Origin: Delftia sp. PS-11
Lineage (GTDB): Bacteria; Pseudomonadota; Gammaproteobacteria; Burkholderiales; Burkholderiaceae_C
DNA: 64,000 nt
Assembly: GCF_029870285.1 (NCBI RefSeq)
Contig: NZ_JACSYA010000019.1
Location: forward strand, 62,001 to 126,000
Reading direction: 5' to 3'
Below are positions 1-14,207 of the stretch, in pieces; the stretch's first letter is position 1, and every line of letters starts with the position of its first letter. The notes under the pieces were generated by a model. That model had not been told where the DNA came from. It saw only the letters and a list, made by a program, of their open reading frames with translations, and ran no database searches. Position numbers and translations under genes: made by a program.

Positions 1-145
1 TGGCCAGCAGCCAGCTGAGCGTGGCCACAGGCGCGCTGCGCTGCAGCAGGATCCACACTGCCATGATCACCACATAGACCGTCCAGGCGATGGACAGCAG
101 CCACATGGCATTCTCATGGGTCAGGTGCGTGCCTATCCAGTGCAT
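1..145 (-). CDS. cls: Cardiolipin synthase, N-terminal fragment (runs off left edge)
   Basis: Only the first 48 codons are in the window; the gene continues past base 1. The visible part starts MHWIGTHL and contains a hydrophobic segment (about residues 14-34) followed by a QRSAP-type junction and the start of a second hydrophobic stretch. This pattern is typical of the PLDc_N membrane anchor of bacterial cardiolipin synthases, which condense two phosphatidylglycerols at the inner membrane. The catalytic HKD motifs lie outside the window, so the family call rests on the anchor alone. The gene lies on the same strand as clpA, separated from it by a terminator. Confidence 0.6.
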   Translation of the reverse strand, partial: MHWIGTHLTHENAMWLLSIAWTVYVVIMAVWILLQRSAPVATLSWLLA

Positions 146-167
146 TGCATTTCCTTGCGGCATCAAT

Positions 168-199
168 GAAAAAGCCGACGGCCCGCAGGCTGTCGGCTT
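168..199 (-). terminator. Rho-independent terminator after clpA
   Basis: On the minus strand an AGCCGAC arm pairs with GTCGGCT around a GC-rich loop and is followed directly by TTTTT. It lies just downstream of the clpA stop and before the cardiolipin synthase start, so it should end the clpS-clpA transcript. Confidence 0.8.
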
Positions 200-222
200 C
201 GGTCAGTGTCGTGCAACACCTG

Positions 223-2562
<2,340 letters not shown>

Positions 2563-2625
2563 TGAGGACTCCTTTTCGCTTGCTAGGGATTATTGACTGC
2601 AACCATAAATCGGGGCAGGCCGGGT

Positions 2626-2985
2626 TTATTCAACAGGCTCGAACATGGCCTGCAGCGGATGGCCTGCCTTTTGGGCGGCCTGCAGCACCTGTTCGACCTT
2701 GGTGGCGGCCACATCGCGCGAATACACGCCACAGACGCCACGGCCATCGAGATGGATCTTGAGCATGATCTGGGTGGCTGCCTCGCGGTCTTTGCCGAAA
2801 AATTCCTGCAGCACCACGATAACAAACTCCATGGGCGTGAAGTCGTCGTTGAGCATCACGACCTGGTACATCTGGGGCGGCTGCACGCGCTGGCGGCGCC
2901 GCTCCAGCACAACAGCGCCGTCGTCGTCCGAGACGGGCCGCACTGCGGGAGTGGCCGGAGGTTTCGAGGGAGGTTGGGTTGCCAT
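2626..2985 (-). CDS. clpS: ATP-dependent Clp protease adaptor ClpS
   Basis: Adaptor that binds N-terminal degrons and hands substrates to ClpA. The 119-aa product has a Pro-rich flexible N-terminus, then the ClpS core with [16 protein letters not shown] near residue 40, the family signature, and a C-terminal [11 protein letters not shown] segment. The MATQPP start is chosen because the longer reading frame adds residues unlike ClpS; an ATG three codons upstream (MIFMATQ, base 2994) is also possible. It precedes clpA on the same strand, as is usual in proteobacteria. Confidence 0.95.
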   Translation of the reverse strand: MATQPPSKPPATPAVRPVSDDDGAVVLERRRQRVQPPQMYQVVMLNDDFTPMEFVIVVLQEFFGKDREAATQIMLKIHLDGRGVCGVYSRDVAATKVEQVLQAAQKAGHPLQAMFEPVE

Positions 2986-3123
2986 GAAAATCATTCTAGC
3001 CATCGGAGCCGGGGTTTTTCGCAAGCCAGATGCGTGGCTGCACACAAGAATGCAAGAGCCGGGCCTGACACAGGCTCTGGACAGAGCATCCTGCCCGCAT
3101 CCGCCAGACCCCTGCCCTGCCCA

Positions 3124-6657
<3,534 letters not shown>

Positions 6658-6845
6658 ATGGGCGCCATTGTAGAAAGCTCCGCAAGTCCTCATGCCCTGG
6701 CAGGGGCCTGCTACCGCGCATCGCACGCCGTTACAATGCCTCGGCCCGGTTGCGGGACAATTGTGCGCAGATGGCCGCCGCAGCGGCCCCTCCTGCCGCC
6801 CCGCCAACCCTCCGTCCGCCATTGATCGCCCGAGAATCGTCCACC

Positions 6846-7640
6846 ATGCAGCGTATTCCCCTGTCCATCGTCCCCGCTGTGCTGATTGCAGGCGCCCTGA
6901 CAGCCTGCTCCAGTACGCCACAAGACCCTACGGCCAAGTGGACTCCGGACCGCCTCTACACCGAGGCGCGCGATGAGGCTTCCGCAGGCGCTTTCGACAA
7001 GGCCGTGCCGCTGTTCGAGAAACTGGAAGGCCGGGCCGCCGGCACGCCGCTGGCACAGCAGGCCCAGCTGGAAAAGGCCTACGCCCAGTACAAGAGCGGC
7101 GAGAAGATCCAGGCGATGGCGACGCTAGACCGCTTCCTGAAGCTGCATCCGGCCAGCCCCGCCACCGACTACGCCCTTTATCTCAAGGGGCTGGTGAACT
7201 TCAACGACAACCTCGGCATGTTCGCCTGGCTGTCGCGCCAGGACCTGTCCGAACGCGACCAGAAGGCCGCCAAGGACTCCTTCGAGTCCTTCCGCGAACT
7301 CGTCACGCGCTTTCCCGAGTCGCGCTACGCCGAGGATTCGCGCCTGCGCATGCAGTACATCATCAACTCGCTGGCGCAGTACGAGGTCCACGTGGCCCGC
7401 TACTACTACGACCGCGGCGCCTATGTGGCTGCCATCTCGCGGGCGCAGACAGCCATCAAGGACTACAAGGGCGTGCCTGCCGTGCGCGATGCCATGCAGA
7501 TCCTCATCAAGTCCTATGACGCTCTGGGCATGACCGAACTGCGTGACGATGCACAACGTGTGATGTCGGCATCCTACGGCGATGGCGCCGATCAGGAAGC
7601 GCTTACCAGCAAGCAGAAGTCGTGGTGGAAACTGTGGTGA
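6846..7640 (+). CDS. bamD: Outer membrane protein assembly factor BamD (ComL-type lipoprotein)
   Basis: Essential periplasmic lipoprotein of the BAM complex that inserts beta-barrel proteins in the outer membrane. The 264-aa product has a lipoprotein signal with lipobox LTAC (Cys21), then TPR-like repeats, including the conserved segment FPESRYAEDSRLRM in the middle and a C-terminal GM-TELRDDAQRV region. The ATG at 6846 puts the signal peptide at the very N-terminus; the open frame upstream is Ala/Pro-rich noise. It lies divergent from dnaE, and its last 38 bp overlap the 3' end of the convergent helicase gene. Confidence 0.95.
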   Translation: MQRIPLSIVPAVLIAGALTACSSTPQDPTAKWTPDRLYTEARDEASAGAFDKAVPLFEKLEGRAAGTPLAQQAQLEKAYAQYKSGEKIQAMATLDRFLKLHPASPATDYALYLKGLVNFNDNLGMFAWLSRQDLSERDQKAAKDSFESFRELVTRFPESRYAEDSRLRMQYIINSLAQYEVHVARYYYDRGAYVAAISRAQTAIKDYKGVPAVRDAMQILIKSYDALGMTELRDDAQRVMSASYGDGADQEALTSKQKSWWKLW

Positions 7641-9696
7641 CTGGCACGGGCGCAGGCTGTGCCAGCGCCTGCAGCGCCTGAGCAAACTCTGCCTCGCTGC
7701 CAATGCTGCGCATTGGCGGCAAGGCTGCACGCAGCCTTCGCCCATAGCCCATGGTGGCCAGCCGCGTGTCGCAGACCACCAGCACACCGCGATCCGTTTC
7801 GCGCCGGATCAGGCGCCCTGCTCCCTGCTTGAGCGCCATTGCGGCCTCGGGCAGCATGTAGTCGGCGAACGCCTGGCGCCCCACGGCCTCCAGGCTGCGC
7901 GAGCGTGCCTCGACCAGCGGATCATCCGGGGGAGGAAACGGCAGCTTGTCAATGACCACCAGCTGCAGCGCATCGCCCGGCAGATCGACGCCCTCCCAGA
8001 AAGTGGCCGAGGCCACGAGAATGCAGCCGCGCGTGGCACCGCCCGCACCGCTTTCGCCTGCGGCGACAAAGCGTTCAATCAGCGCCAGCTTGGGCGCCTG
8101 CCCCTGCACCAGCACATCGAGTTCGCCAAACAGCCCCAGTGACTGCTGCAGCGCATCTCCGATGGCATGCAGCGCGCGCAGCGTGGTCGTCAGCACCAGG
8201 GTCCGCCCGCCGATGCGCAGGGCTGCATCCAGCGCCAGGCGCGCCACCGCGGCGCTGTGGCCGGCGCTGCCAGCCTGCGGGAAGGGGCTGGGTATGTACA
8301 GCGCCGCCTGCTGCGCATAGTCGAAGGGGCTGTCAACGCGCAGCACGCGCGCATCGCGCAGGCCGCAAGGCTCGGTGAACCAGCTCAGCCGCTCGTCATC
8401 CCCCAGAGTGGCAGAGGTGAAGATCCAGGCGGTGCCGCCGCACAGCTGCGCCTGCCCCGGCCCGTGCGCCTGCGGGTCTTGTGGCTGCGCCGGCGCCAGC
8501 AGCCTTGTGCGCATGATCTGGGCAATCGTCAGCGGCGACTCCAGCATGCGCATCTGCCGGGCGCCCAGTTCCAGCCAGCGCACCGTATCCTCCTGAGCAG
8601 GCCCGGCAAAGGATGACAGGCCATCGAGCAGTTCGCTGCCACGCTCGAAAAGCCGCTGCAGCTCAGGCGCGCCCAGCTGCAGTTGGGCCAGAGGCTGCAG
8701 CAGTGCCCGCAGGCTGCGCCCCAGGCCCACCAGGGCCGTACGCCAGCGCTGCGCGTCCAGCCCCTGGGGCGTCACCCCCTGCCAGGCCAGCCGCCCGCCG
8801 GCAGGCGGCTGGCCTGCCATCAGGCGCAGCTCGCTCAGAGCCTGCTGCATCTGCGCCGACAGCACCAGCCAGTCGGCCATGCCGCGCGCCAGCTCCTGTC
8901 CGGCACGCAGCACATCGCGGGCATAGCCTGCCAGCTGCTGCGCGGAAATGCTCCGCCCCGCAAACTGCACCCCCGTATCGTTGAGCTGATGGGCCTCGTC
9001 CACGACGACGATGCCGACGCTGGGCAGCAGCTGAGCCATGCCCGAATCGCGCACGTCGAGGTCCGCAAACATCAGGTGGTGGTTGATGACCACCACATCG
9101 GCGGCCAGTGCATCCCTGCGCGCCACATTGACATGGCAGTCCTGCCAATGGGCACATGGCACTCCCAGGCAGTTGCTGCGTGTCGAAGTCACCAGAGGCA
9201 CGACAGGAGAGCGCTCATCCAGGGCAGGAAGCTCGGCCAGATCACCGGTGCGGGTACTGCGGGCCCAGCGCTCGATTTCGGCCACGCTGCGCAGCACCTG
9301 CGGATCCTGCGGCGCCGAACGCCCCTGGCGCGCACGATCCAGCCGCTCCAGGCACAGGTAGGCGCTGCGGCCTTTCAGGCGCGCCATGCGAAGCGGCAGG
9401 CCCAGCGCAGAAACCAGCCGGGGCAGATCGCGTGCGAACAGCTGGTCCTGCAGCGCCCGCGTGGCCGTGGATACCAGCATGCGCTGCCCGCTGAGCAGGG
9501 CTGGCACCAGATAGGCGTAGGTCTTGCCCACCCCGGTGCCCGCCTCGACCACAAGGGTGTCGCGGGCCTGTATCGCCTGGGCGACGGCCACCGCCATGGC
9601 GGTCTGCCCCGCACGCGGACGAAACTGCGCCTCGGCATGCGACAGCAGGCCTTGCGGGGCAAAGGCCGCCTCGGTGGCGGCGATCAGGGAGTGCAC
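7603..9696 (-). CDS. ATP-dependent DNA helicase, DinG/YoaA family (XPD-like, Fe-S)
   Basis: Superfamily 2 helicase of the XPD/DinG group, expected to unwind damaged or structured DNA 5' to 3'. With a GTG start at 9696 (VHSLIAATEAAF) the product is 697 aa. Walker A EAGTGVGKT is at residues 51-59 and the DEAH box VVVDEAHQL is in the middle. Four cysteines between them (YLCLERL, then SNCLGVPCAHWQDC) have the arrangement of the Fe-S cluster of this family. C-terminal motifs include FWEGVDLPGDAL and QGAGRLIRRETDRG. An ATG at 9813 would add 39 residues unlike the family, so GTG is preferred. It converges on and slightly overlaps bamD. Confidence 0.88.
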   Translation of the reverse strand: MHSLIAATEAAFAPQGLLSHAEAQFRPRAGQTAMAVAVAQAIQARDTLVVEAGTGVGKTYAYLVPALLSGQRMLVSTATRALQDQLFARDLPRLVSALGLPLRMARLKGRSAYLCLERLDRARQGRSAPQDPQVLRSVAEIERWARSTRTGDLAELPALDERSPVVPLVTSTRSNCLGVPCAHWQDCHVNVARRDALAADVVVINHHLMFADLDVRDSGMAQLLPSVGIVVVDEAHQLNDTGVQFAGRSISAQQLAGYARDVLRAGQELARGMADWLVLSAQMQQALSELRLMAGQPPAGGRLAWQGVTPQGLDAQRWRTALVGLGRSLRALLQPLAQLQLGAPELQRLFERGSELLDGLSSFAGPAQEDTVRWLELGARQMRMLESPLTIAQIMRTRLLAPAQPQDPQAHGPGQAQLCGGTAWIFTSATLGDDERLSWFTEPCGLRDARVLRVDSPFDYAQQAALYIPSPFPQAGSAGHSAAVARLALDAALRIGGRTLVLTTTLRALHAIGDALQQSLGLFGELDVLVQGQAPKLALIERFVAAGESGAGGATRGCILVASATFWEGVDLPGDALQLVVIDKLPFPPPDDPLVEARSRSLEAVGRQAFADYMLPEAAMALKQGAGRLIRRETDRGVLVVCDTRLATMGYGRRLRAALPPMRSIGSEAEFAQALQALAQPAPVPVTTVSTTTSACW

Positions 9697-9818
9697 GCAA
9701 CGGCTCCATTCAACAAAAAGAGGACAACACCCAGTCAAGACAACATACAAGCATGCCTGCCGCTCCGATAATATGCACCTTGACCACGGGTGTGGATCAA
9801 GACAGCCTTCCACAGACC

Positions 9819-10592
9819 ATGCAGCCAGCGTACCGACTACAGGCCTCCACCGGCATCCACCGCGGTGACAGGGAATACCAACAAGACCAGGTCATGCTGA
9901 TGGCCCATCCCTATGTCCACGGCTGCCTGCTGGGCGTGGTGGCTGACGGCATGGGCGGACGCAGCGGCGGGCGCAAGGCATCGGACCAGGTCATGCTGAC
10001 CGCGCGCCAGCTTTTCGAGCGCTTCGACCCGCGCAGCGAAAACTGCGTCACGCTGCTGGAAAGCATCGTCCAGGATTCGCACACCGTGATTCGCCTGACC
10101 GCGCTGTCTGCCGAGCAGGAGCCCCACAGCACGATCGCGGCCTTCATCATGCTGCCCCAGGGGCGCTGCCACTGGGTGCATTCCGGCGATTCGCGGATCT
10201 ACCACTACGCGGGAGCCACCATGATGCACCGTACCAAGGACCACTCCTACGTGCAGGCCCTGGTGGATCGGGGGGAAATCACCGAGTTCGAAGCCCATGT
10301 GCACCCCAAGTCCAATATTCTGCTGGGCTGCCTGGGCACGGAGGCGCCTCCGCCCATGACGCACCATGTGATAGAGCGCATGCGCCCGGGCGACACGCTC
10401 ATGGCCTGCAGCGATGGCATCTGGCACTACTACACGTCGGAAGAGCTGGGCACGGTGCTGCATGCGCTGACGCCCCGGGAGGCCACAGAATTCCTGATCG
10501 ACAAGGCCCGCATGCGCGCGCGTGGCACGGGTGACAACCTGTCCCTGGTGGTGCTCAAGCTCGAAGCGCTGGAAGGCCAGGCCGGGGCATAG
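9819..10592 (+). CDS. PP2C-family serine/threonine protein phosphatase
   Basis: Metal-dependent protein phosphatase, 257 aa from the ATG at 9819. PP2C motifs occur in order: HRGDREYQQD (metal-binding region), VVADGMGGRSGG, HSGDSRIYHY, LMACSDGIWHYY and a C-terminal GTGDNLSLVVL. These supply the acidic residues that bind the two metal ions. No kinase, FHA or transmembrane domain is fused, and no partner kinase is adjacent, so the substrate is unknown. An upstream in-frame ATG at 9753 would add 22 residues lacking similarity to the family. It is divergent from the helicase and tail-to-tail with the next gene. Confidence 0.88.
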   Translation: MQPAYRLQASTGIHRGDREYQQDQVMLMAHPYVHGCLLGVVADGMGGRSGGRKASDQVMLTARQLFERFDPRSENCVTLLESIVQDSHTVIRLTALSAEQEPHSTIAAFIMLPQGRCHWVHSGDSRIYHYAGATMMHRTKDHSYVQALVDRGEITEFEAHVHPKSNILLGCLGTEAPPPMTHHVIERMRPGDTLMACSDGIWHYYTSEELGTVLHALTPREATEFLIDKARMRARGTGDNLSLVVLKLEALEGQAGA

Positions 10593-10613
10593 CCCCGGGG
10601 GATGCGCTGATGC

Positions 10614-11306
10614 TCAGGGCGCTGGCAGCGGCGCCGAACGGGGAGTGCCCGACTGCTCGCGCTCGCGTGCGGCCTCGGCGGCACGCTCACGGCGCTCGGC
10701 TGCGGCTTTTTGCTTGGCCTCGTATTGCTCCTGCGCGGCACTGCGGCGCTGCGCCTCGTCGGCCAGCCGCTGCCGGGTCTGGGCTTCATGGCCACGCTGG
10801 TAATCGGCATGCTGTGCTGCGCGCTGCTGCGCCTCCTGCTGGCGCTGGGCACGCATGGCGGCGGTATCGCGCTGCGGTGCAGGCGGGCGCTGCTGGGCCT
10901 GTATGACCGATACGGCCTTGTCGGCGCGCTTGGCCTCGATGTCTTTCAGGCGCGCAGCTGCGCGCTCGCGGCGTTCCTCGTCATTGATGCGCAGCTCGCG
11001 CTCGCGCAGTGGCCTGTCCCTCTCGCGCGCCAGGCGGCGCTCCTGCTTGAGGCAGTCCTCGACCGCAAAACGCTGGTAGCACTGGGCCTGCGCCTGTTTG
11101 TGCTCATGCTGCAGCAAGGCGCGCTGCCCGGCGATCTCGGAGCGCGCAGCGGAGCGCGCCGCCTGGGCGGCCTTGGCCGCCGCTTCGGCTTCGGCATCGG
11201 CCGACGGCACACCTTGTGCAGCCAGCGCAGCGCCGCACAGGGCGCCAGCAGCCAGCCATGCGGCACTGAGTTTTTTCACGAGGACGGGCAAGGAGGACTT
11301 CGGCAT
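10614..11306 (-). CDS. Exported coiled-coil protein of unknown function
   Basis: Unrecognised 230-aa protein. The start MPKSSLPVLVKKL is chosen because it begins a standard signal peptide (hydrophobic core LSAAWLAAGALCGAALA, cleavage likely near residue 30). The mature part is extremely rich in Ala, Arg, Glu and Gln with heptad-like spacing, suggesting a long coiled coil. Two cysteines (QCYQRF and EDCLKQ) about 10 residues apart could form a disulfide in the periplasm. It sits on the minus strand 42 bp downstream of zapE and may be co-transcribed with it. Confidence 0.7.
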   Translation of the reverse strand: MPKSSLPVLVKKLSAAWLAAGALCGAALAAQGVPSADAEAEAAAKAAQAARSAARSEIAGQRALLQHEHKQAQAQCYQRFAVEDCLKQERRLARERDRPLRERELRINDEERRERAAARLKDIEAKRADKAVSVIQAQQRPPAPQRDTAAMRAQRQQEAQQRAAQHADYQRGHEAQTRQRLADEAQRRSAAQEQYEAKQKAAAERRERAAEAAREREQSGTPRSAPLPAP

Positions 11307-11348
11307 GTGCGGGGCTGGCAGGCGGCTGCGCAAGGCAGGCAAGGTCTC

Positions 11349-12452
11349 TCAGGTCAGGCTGGTATCCACGACGCGGCGCTCCAGGGCCAGGAACTCCTTG
11401 GACTGCATCTCGTTGAGGCGGGAGACCGTGCGCGGGAACTCGTGGGACAGCGGCCCTTCAGTGTAAAGCTGCTCGGGAGGCACCGCAGCCGAGATGACCA
11501 GCTTGACACGGCGGTCATACAAAACGTCCACCAGCCACGTGAAGCGCCGCGCGGGCGAGGCCATGTTCACCGGCATATAGGGCACGTCCGACAGCAGCAC
11601 GGTGTGGAACTGGCTGGCGATCTCCAGGTAGTCGTTTTGCGAGCGCGGGCCGCCGCACAGTTCACGGAAATCGCACCAGACCACGCCACCGGCACGGCGG
11701 CGCGCGCGGATCTGGCGGGCTTCGATGTGCAGCACCGGGTCTTCGTCCTTGACCTCGGCGAGCTTGTCGAAGGTTTCGGCCATGGCCGCATCCGCCTCGC
11801 CTCCCAGCGGCGTATGGTAGAGCTTGGCGTTTTCCAGCGTGCGGCGGCGGTAGTCGGTGCCGTTGTCCACGTTGACGACTTCCATGCGCTCGTTGAGCAG
11901 GTCAATGGCCGGCAGGATGCGGTCGCGGTGCAGGCCGCCAGGGTACAGTTCGTCGGGCTTGAAATTGGAGGTGGTGACAAAGCCCACGCCATTGGCAAAC
12001 AGCGACACCAGAAGCCGGTGCAGGATCATCGCGTCCGTGATGTCGGCCACGTGAAATTCGTCAAAGCAGATCAGCTTGTATTTCTTGGAGATGCGCGCGC
12101 CCAGCACATCGAGCGGATTTTGCGTGCCCTGCAGCACGGCCAGCTCACGATGGACTTCGCGCATGAACTCGTGAAAGTGCAGGCGCACCTTGCGCCGGAT
12201 CGGCACAGCGTTGAAGAAGCAATCCATGAGAAAGCTCTTGCCGCGCCCTACCCCGCCGTACATATAGACGCCACGGGGAATTTCGGGGCGGTTGATGAGC
12301 TTCTTGAAGGCATTGGAGCGGCGCTGGCGATAGGCCGCCCAGTCGTTGGCACAGCGCTGCAGCGCCTCCACGGCACGCAGCTGTGCGGGGTCGCTGCGAA
12401 AGCCCTTGGCCACCAGCTCGGCCTCATAGGCCTCTTTCACGGAAACGCTCAT
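11349..12452 (-). CDS. zapE: Cell division protein ZapE (AFG1-like ATPase)
   Basis: P-loop ATPase that acts at the Z-ring late in division under stress; the AFG1 family also has a mitochondrial branch. The 367-aa length fits E. coli ZapE (about 375). Visible motifs are Walker A YGGVGRGKS near residue 65, the HFHEFM segment, Walker B LICFDEFHVADI and the sensor region VTTSNFKPDELYPGG. The C-terminus has the FTWLVDVLYDRRVKL segment seen in the family. It stands between the small exported coiled-coil gene and a repeat-filled gap after lpdA. Confidence 0.95.
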   Translation of the reverse strand: MSVSVKEAYEAELVAKGFRSDPAQLRAVEALQRCANDWAAYRQRRSNAFKKLINRPEIPRGVYMYGGVGRGKSFLMDCFFNAVPIRRKVRLHFHEFMREVHRELAVLQGTQNPLDVLGARISKKYKLICFDEFHVADITDAMILHRLLVSLFANGVGFVTTSNFKPDELYPGGLHRDRILPAIDLLNERMEVVNVDNGTDYRRRTLENAKLYHTPLGGEADAAMAETFDKLAEVKDEDPVLHIEARQIRARRRAGGVVWCDFRELCGGPRSQNDYLEIASQFHTVLLSDVPYMPVNMASPARRFTWLVDVLYDRRVKLVISAAVPPEQLYTEGPLSHEFPRTVSRLNEMQSKEFLALERRVVDTSLT

Positions 12453-12484
12453 GCAGCATCCACCATTTGCTATGAATTCAGAAG

Positions 12485-12515
12485 CTGAAAGCGCTTGCAG
12501 GGCAAGCGCTTTCAG
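12485..12515. repeat. Perfect palindromic intergenic element
   Basis: A 14-bp arm CTGAAAGCGCTTGC is followed by a 3-nt loop and its exact complement, giving an unusually strong hairpin between the lpdA 3' region and the zapE start. No T-run follows, so it is not a standard terminator. AGCGCTTG...CAAGCGCT palindromes with similar flanks are, to my knowledge, common in Comamonadaceae intergenic regions; only one copy is seen in this window. Confidence 0.75.
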
Positions 12516-12576
12516 GTCTTGGTTTGGTCAGTTTGCAAATCAACTGCCTACCCCACCATACACGGTGCATGTTACA

Positions 12577-12689
12577 GGCGCGACCCAACTCAGGGACACC
12601 GAGGAAGGGCCTACGCCGGCCGCGCCGCACCGAGGGTGTCGTCCCCCTCCCGCAGGAGAAGGGGAAGGCGCAAAGCGCCTCAGGGGGTA
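12577..12689 (-). repeat. Post-stop-codon repeat, copy A (after lpdA)
   Basis: Read on the minus strand, it begins right after the lpdA stop with CCCCCTGAGGCGC, forms a small AGGCGC/GCGCCT hairpin, then a pyrimidine/purine-rich hairpin, and continues through CCTCGGTGCGG and TAGGCCCTTCCTCGGTG. The same blocks in the same order follow the fdnI stop at 24750. Position and structure suggest a dispersed transcript-end element. Confidence 0.75.
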
Positions 12690-14117
12690 TTAAAAGTTCA
12701 GAGTGCGCTTATCGACTGCCAGAGCCGCTTCCTTGGTGGACTCGGACAGCGAGGGATGGGCGTGGCAGATGCGGGCGATGTCTTCGCTCGATGCCTTGAA
12801 CTCCATGGCGACCACGGCTTCGGAGATCAGTTCCGAGACCATGGGGCCGACCATGTGCACGCCCAGAATTTCGTCGGTCTCGGCATCGGCCAGGAACTTG
12901 ACCATGCCGGTGGTGTCGCCCAGGGCGCGCGCACGGCCGTTGGCCAGGAATGGGAAGCTGCCGGCCTTGTACTTGACGCCCTGCTCCTTGAGCTGCTGCT
13001 CGGTGCGGCCCACCCAGGCGATTTCGGGGCTGGTGTAGATCACCCAGGGGATCGTGCCGAAGTTCACGTGGCCATGCTGGCCGGCAATGCGCTCGGCCAC
13101 GGCCACGGCTTCTTCTTCAGCCTTGTGCGCCAGCATGGGGCCGCGCACCACGTCGCCCACGGCCCAGACGCCGGGCAGGTTGGTCTTGCAGTCTTCATCG
13201 ACCACGATGCAGCCGCGCTCGTCCAGGGCCAGGCCCACGGCTTCGGCGTTCAGGCCGATGGTGTTGGCCACGCGGCCGATGGAGATGATGAGCTTGTCGG
13301 CATCGAGCTGCTGGGCTTCGCCCTTGGCGTTGGTGTAGGCGATGGACACTCCCTTCTTGCTGCTCTTGATTTCGCCGATCTTCACGCCCAGCTCGATCTT
13401 CAGGCCCTGCTTGTCGAAGGCCTTCTTGGCTTCCTTGGCGATCTGCTCGTCCACGGCGGGCAGGAACTTGTCCATGCCTTCGAGCACGGTCACTTCCGTG
13501 CCCAGGCGGCGCCAGACCGAGCCCATTTCCAGGCCGATCACGCCGGCGCCGATCAGGGCCAGCTTCTTGGGTGCCTTGCCCAGGCGCAGAGCGCCGTCGT
13601 TGGACAGGATGTTCTCTTCGTCAAAGGGCACGCCAGGCAGCGCACGGGCGTTGGAGCCCGTGGCGATCACGATCTGCTTGCCGGTGATGATTTCTTCTTC
13701 CTTGCCGGCAACCTTGACCTCGTAGCCGCCTTCGGCAGCCTTGACGAAGGAGCCACGGCCATGGAAGAAAGTGACCTTGTTCTTCTTGAACAGATACAGG
13801 ATGCCGTCGTTGTTCTGCTTCACGATCGCGTCCTTGCGGGCGATCATCTTGGCCACGTCCATCTCGACCTTGCCGGTGGAGATGCCATGGTCGGCAAAGT
13901 GCAGGTTGGCATGCTCGAAATGCTCGGAAGACTGCAGCAGCGCCTTGGAGGGAATGCAGCCCACGTTGGTGCAGGTACCGCCCGGAGCGGCGCCGCCGGC
14001 GGCGTTCTTCCATTCGTCGATACAGGCGACATTGAAGCCCAGCTGGGCGGCTCGGATGGCGGCGATGTAGCCACCGGGGCCTGCGCCGATGACGATGACG
14101 TCGAATTGCTTGCTCAT
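12690..14117 (-). CDS. lpdA: Dihydrolipoyl dehydrogenase (E3 of 2-oxoglutarate dehydrogenase)
   Basis: FAD-dependent E3 subunit that reoxidises the lipoyl arm of E2 and reduces NAD+. The 475-aa product starts MSKQFDVIVIGAGPGGY (FAD-binding Rossmann motif) and has the redox-active disulfide in GGTCTNVGCIPSK near residue 45, the NAD-binding LIGAGVIGLEMG motif, and the C-terminal HAHPSLSE dimer-interface motif with the catalytic His-Glu pair. The start at 14117 is preferred over an upstream ATG because FAD-binding proteins begin this way. It follows odhB on the same strand, separated by a terminator-like hairpin. Confidence 0.96.
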   Translation of the reverse strand: MSKQFDVIVIGAGPGGYIAAIRAAQLGFNVACIDEWKNAAGGAAPGGTCTNVGCIPSKALLQSSEHFEHANLHFADHGISTGKVEMDVAKMIARKDAIVKQNNDGILYLFKKNKVTFFHGRGSFVKAAEGGYEVKVAGKEEEIITGKQIVIATGSNARALPGVPFDEENILSNDGALRLGKAPKKLALIGAGVIGLEMGSVWRRLGTEVTVLEGMDKFLPAVDEQIAKEAKKAFDKQGLKIELGVKIGEIKSSKKGVSIAYTNAKGEAQQLDADKLIISIGRVANTIGLNAEAVGLALDERGCIVVDEDCKTNLPGVWAVGDVVRGPMLAHKAEEEAVAVAERIAGQHGHVNFGTIPWVIYTSPEIAWVGRTEQQLKEQGVKYKAGSFPFLANGRARALGDTTGMVKFLADAETDEILGVHMVGPMVSELISEAVVAMEFKASSEDIARICHAHPSLSESTKEAALAVDKRTLNF

Positions 14118-14144
14118 TTCAGAATCTCTTGTCTTTGATACATG

Positions 14145-14184
14145 AAAAAACCCACCGCAGGGCACGCGGCCGAGGGTGGGTTTT
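14145..14184. terminator. Hairpin between odhB and lpdA
   Basis: A 10-bp arm AAAACCCACC pairs with GGTGGGTTTT around an 18-nt GC-rich loop, with A and T runs on both sides, so it can act on either strand. It lies between odhB and lpdA in the same transcription unit and may partly terminate, lowering lpdA expression relative to odhAB or implying a separate lpdA promoter. Confidence 0.7.
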
Positions 14185-14207
14185 CGTCTGGTCGAACCCT
14201 GTGGCGA

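Noticed and set aside
3046..3123. GAGCC...GGCTC hairpin as the dnaE terminator
   Set aside because: The stem is only about 6 bp with a long loop and a broken T-run, too weak to report as a feature.
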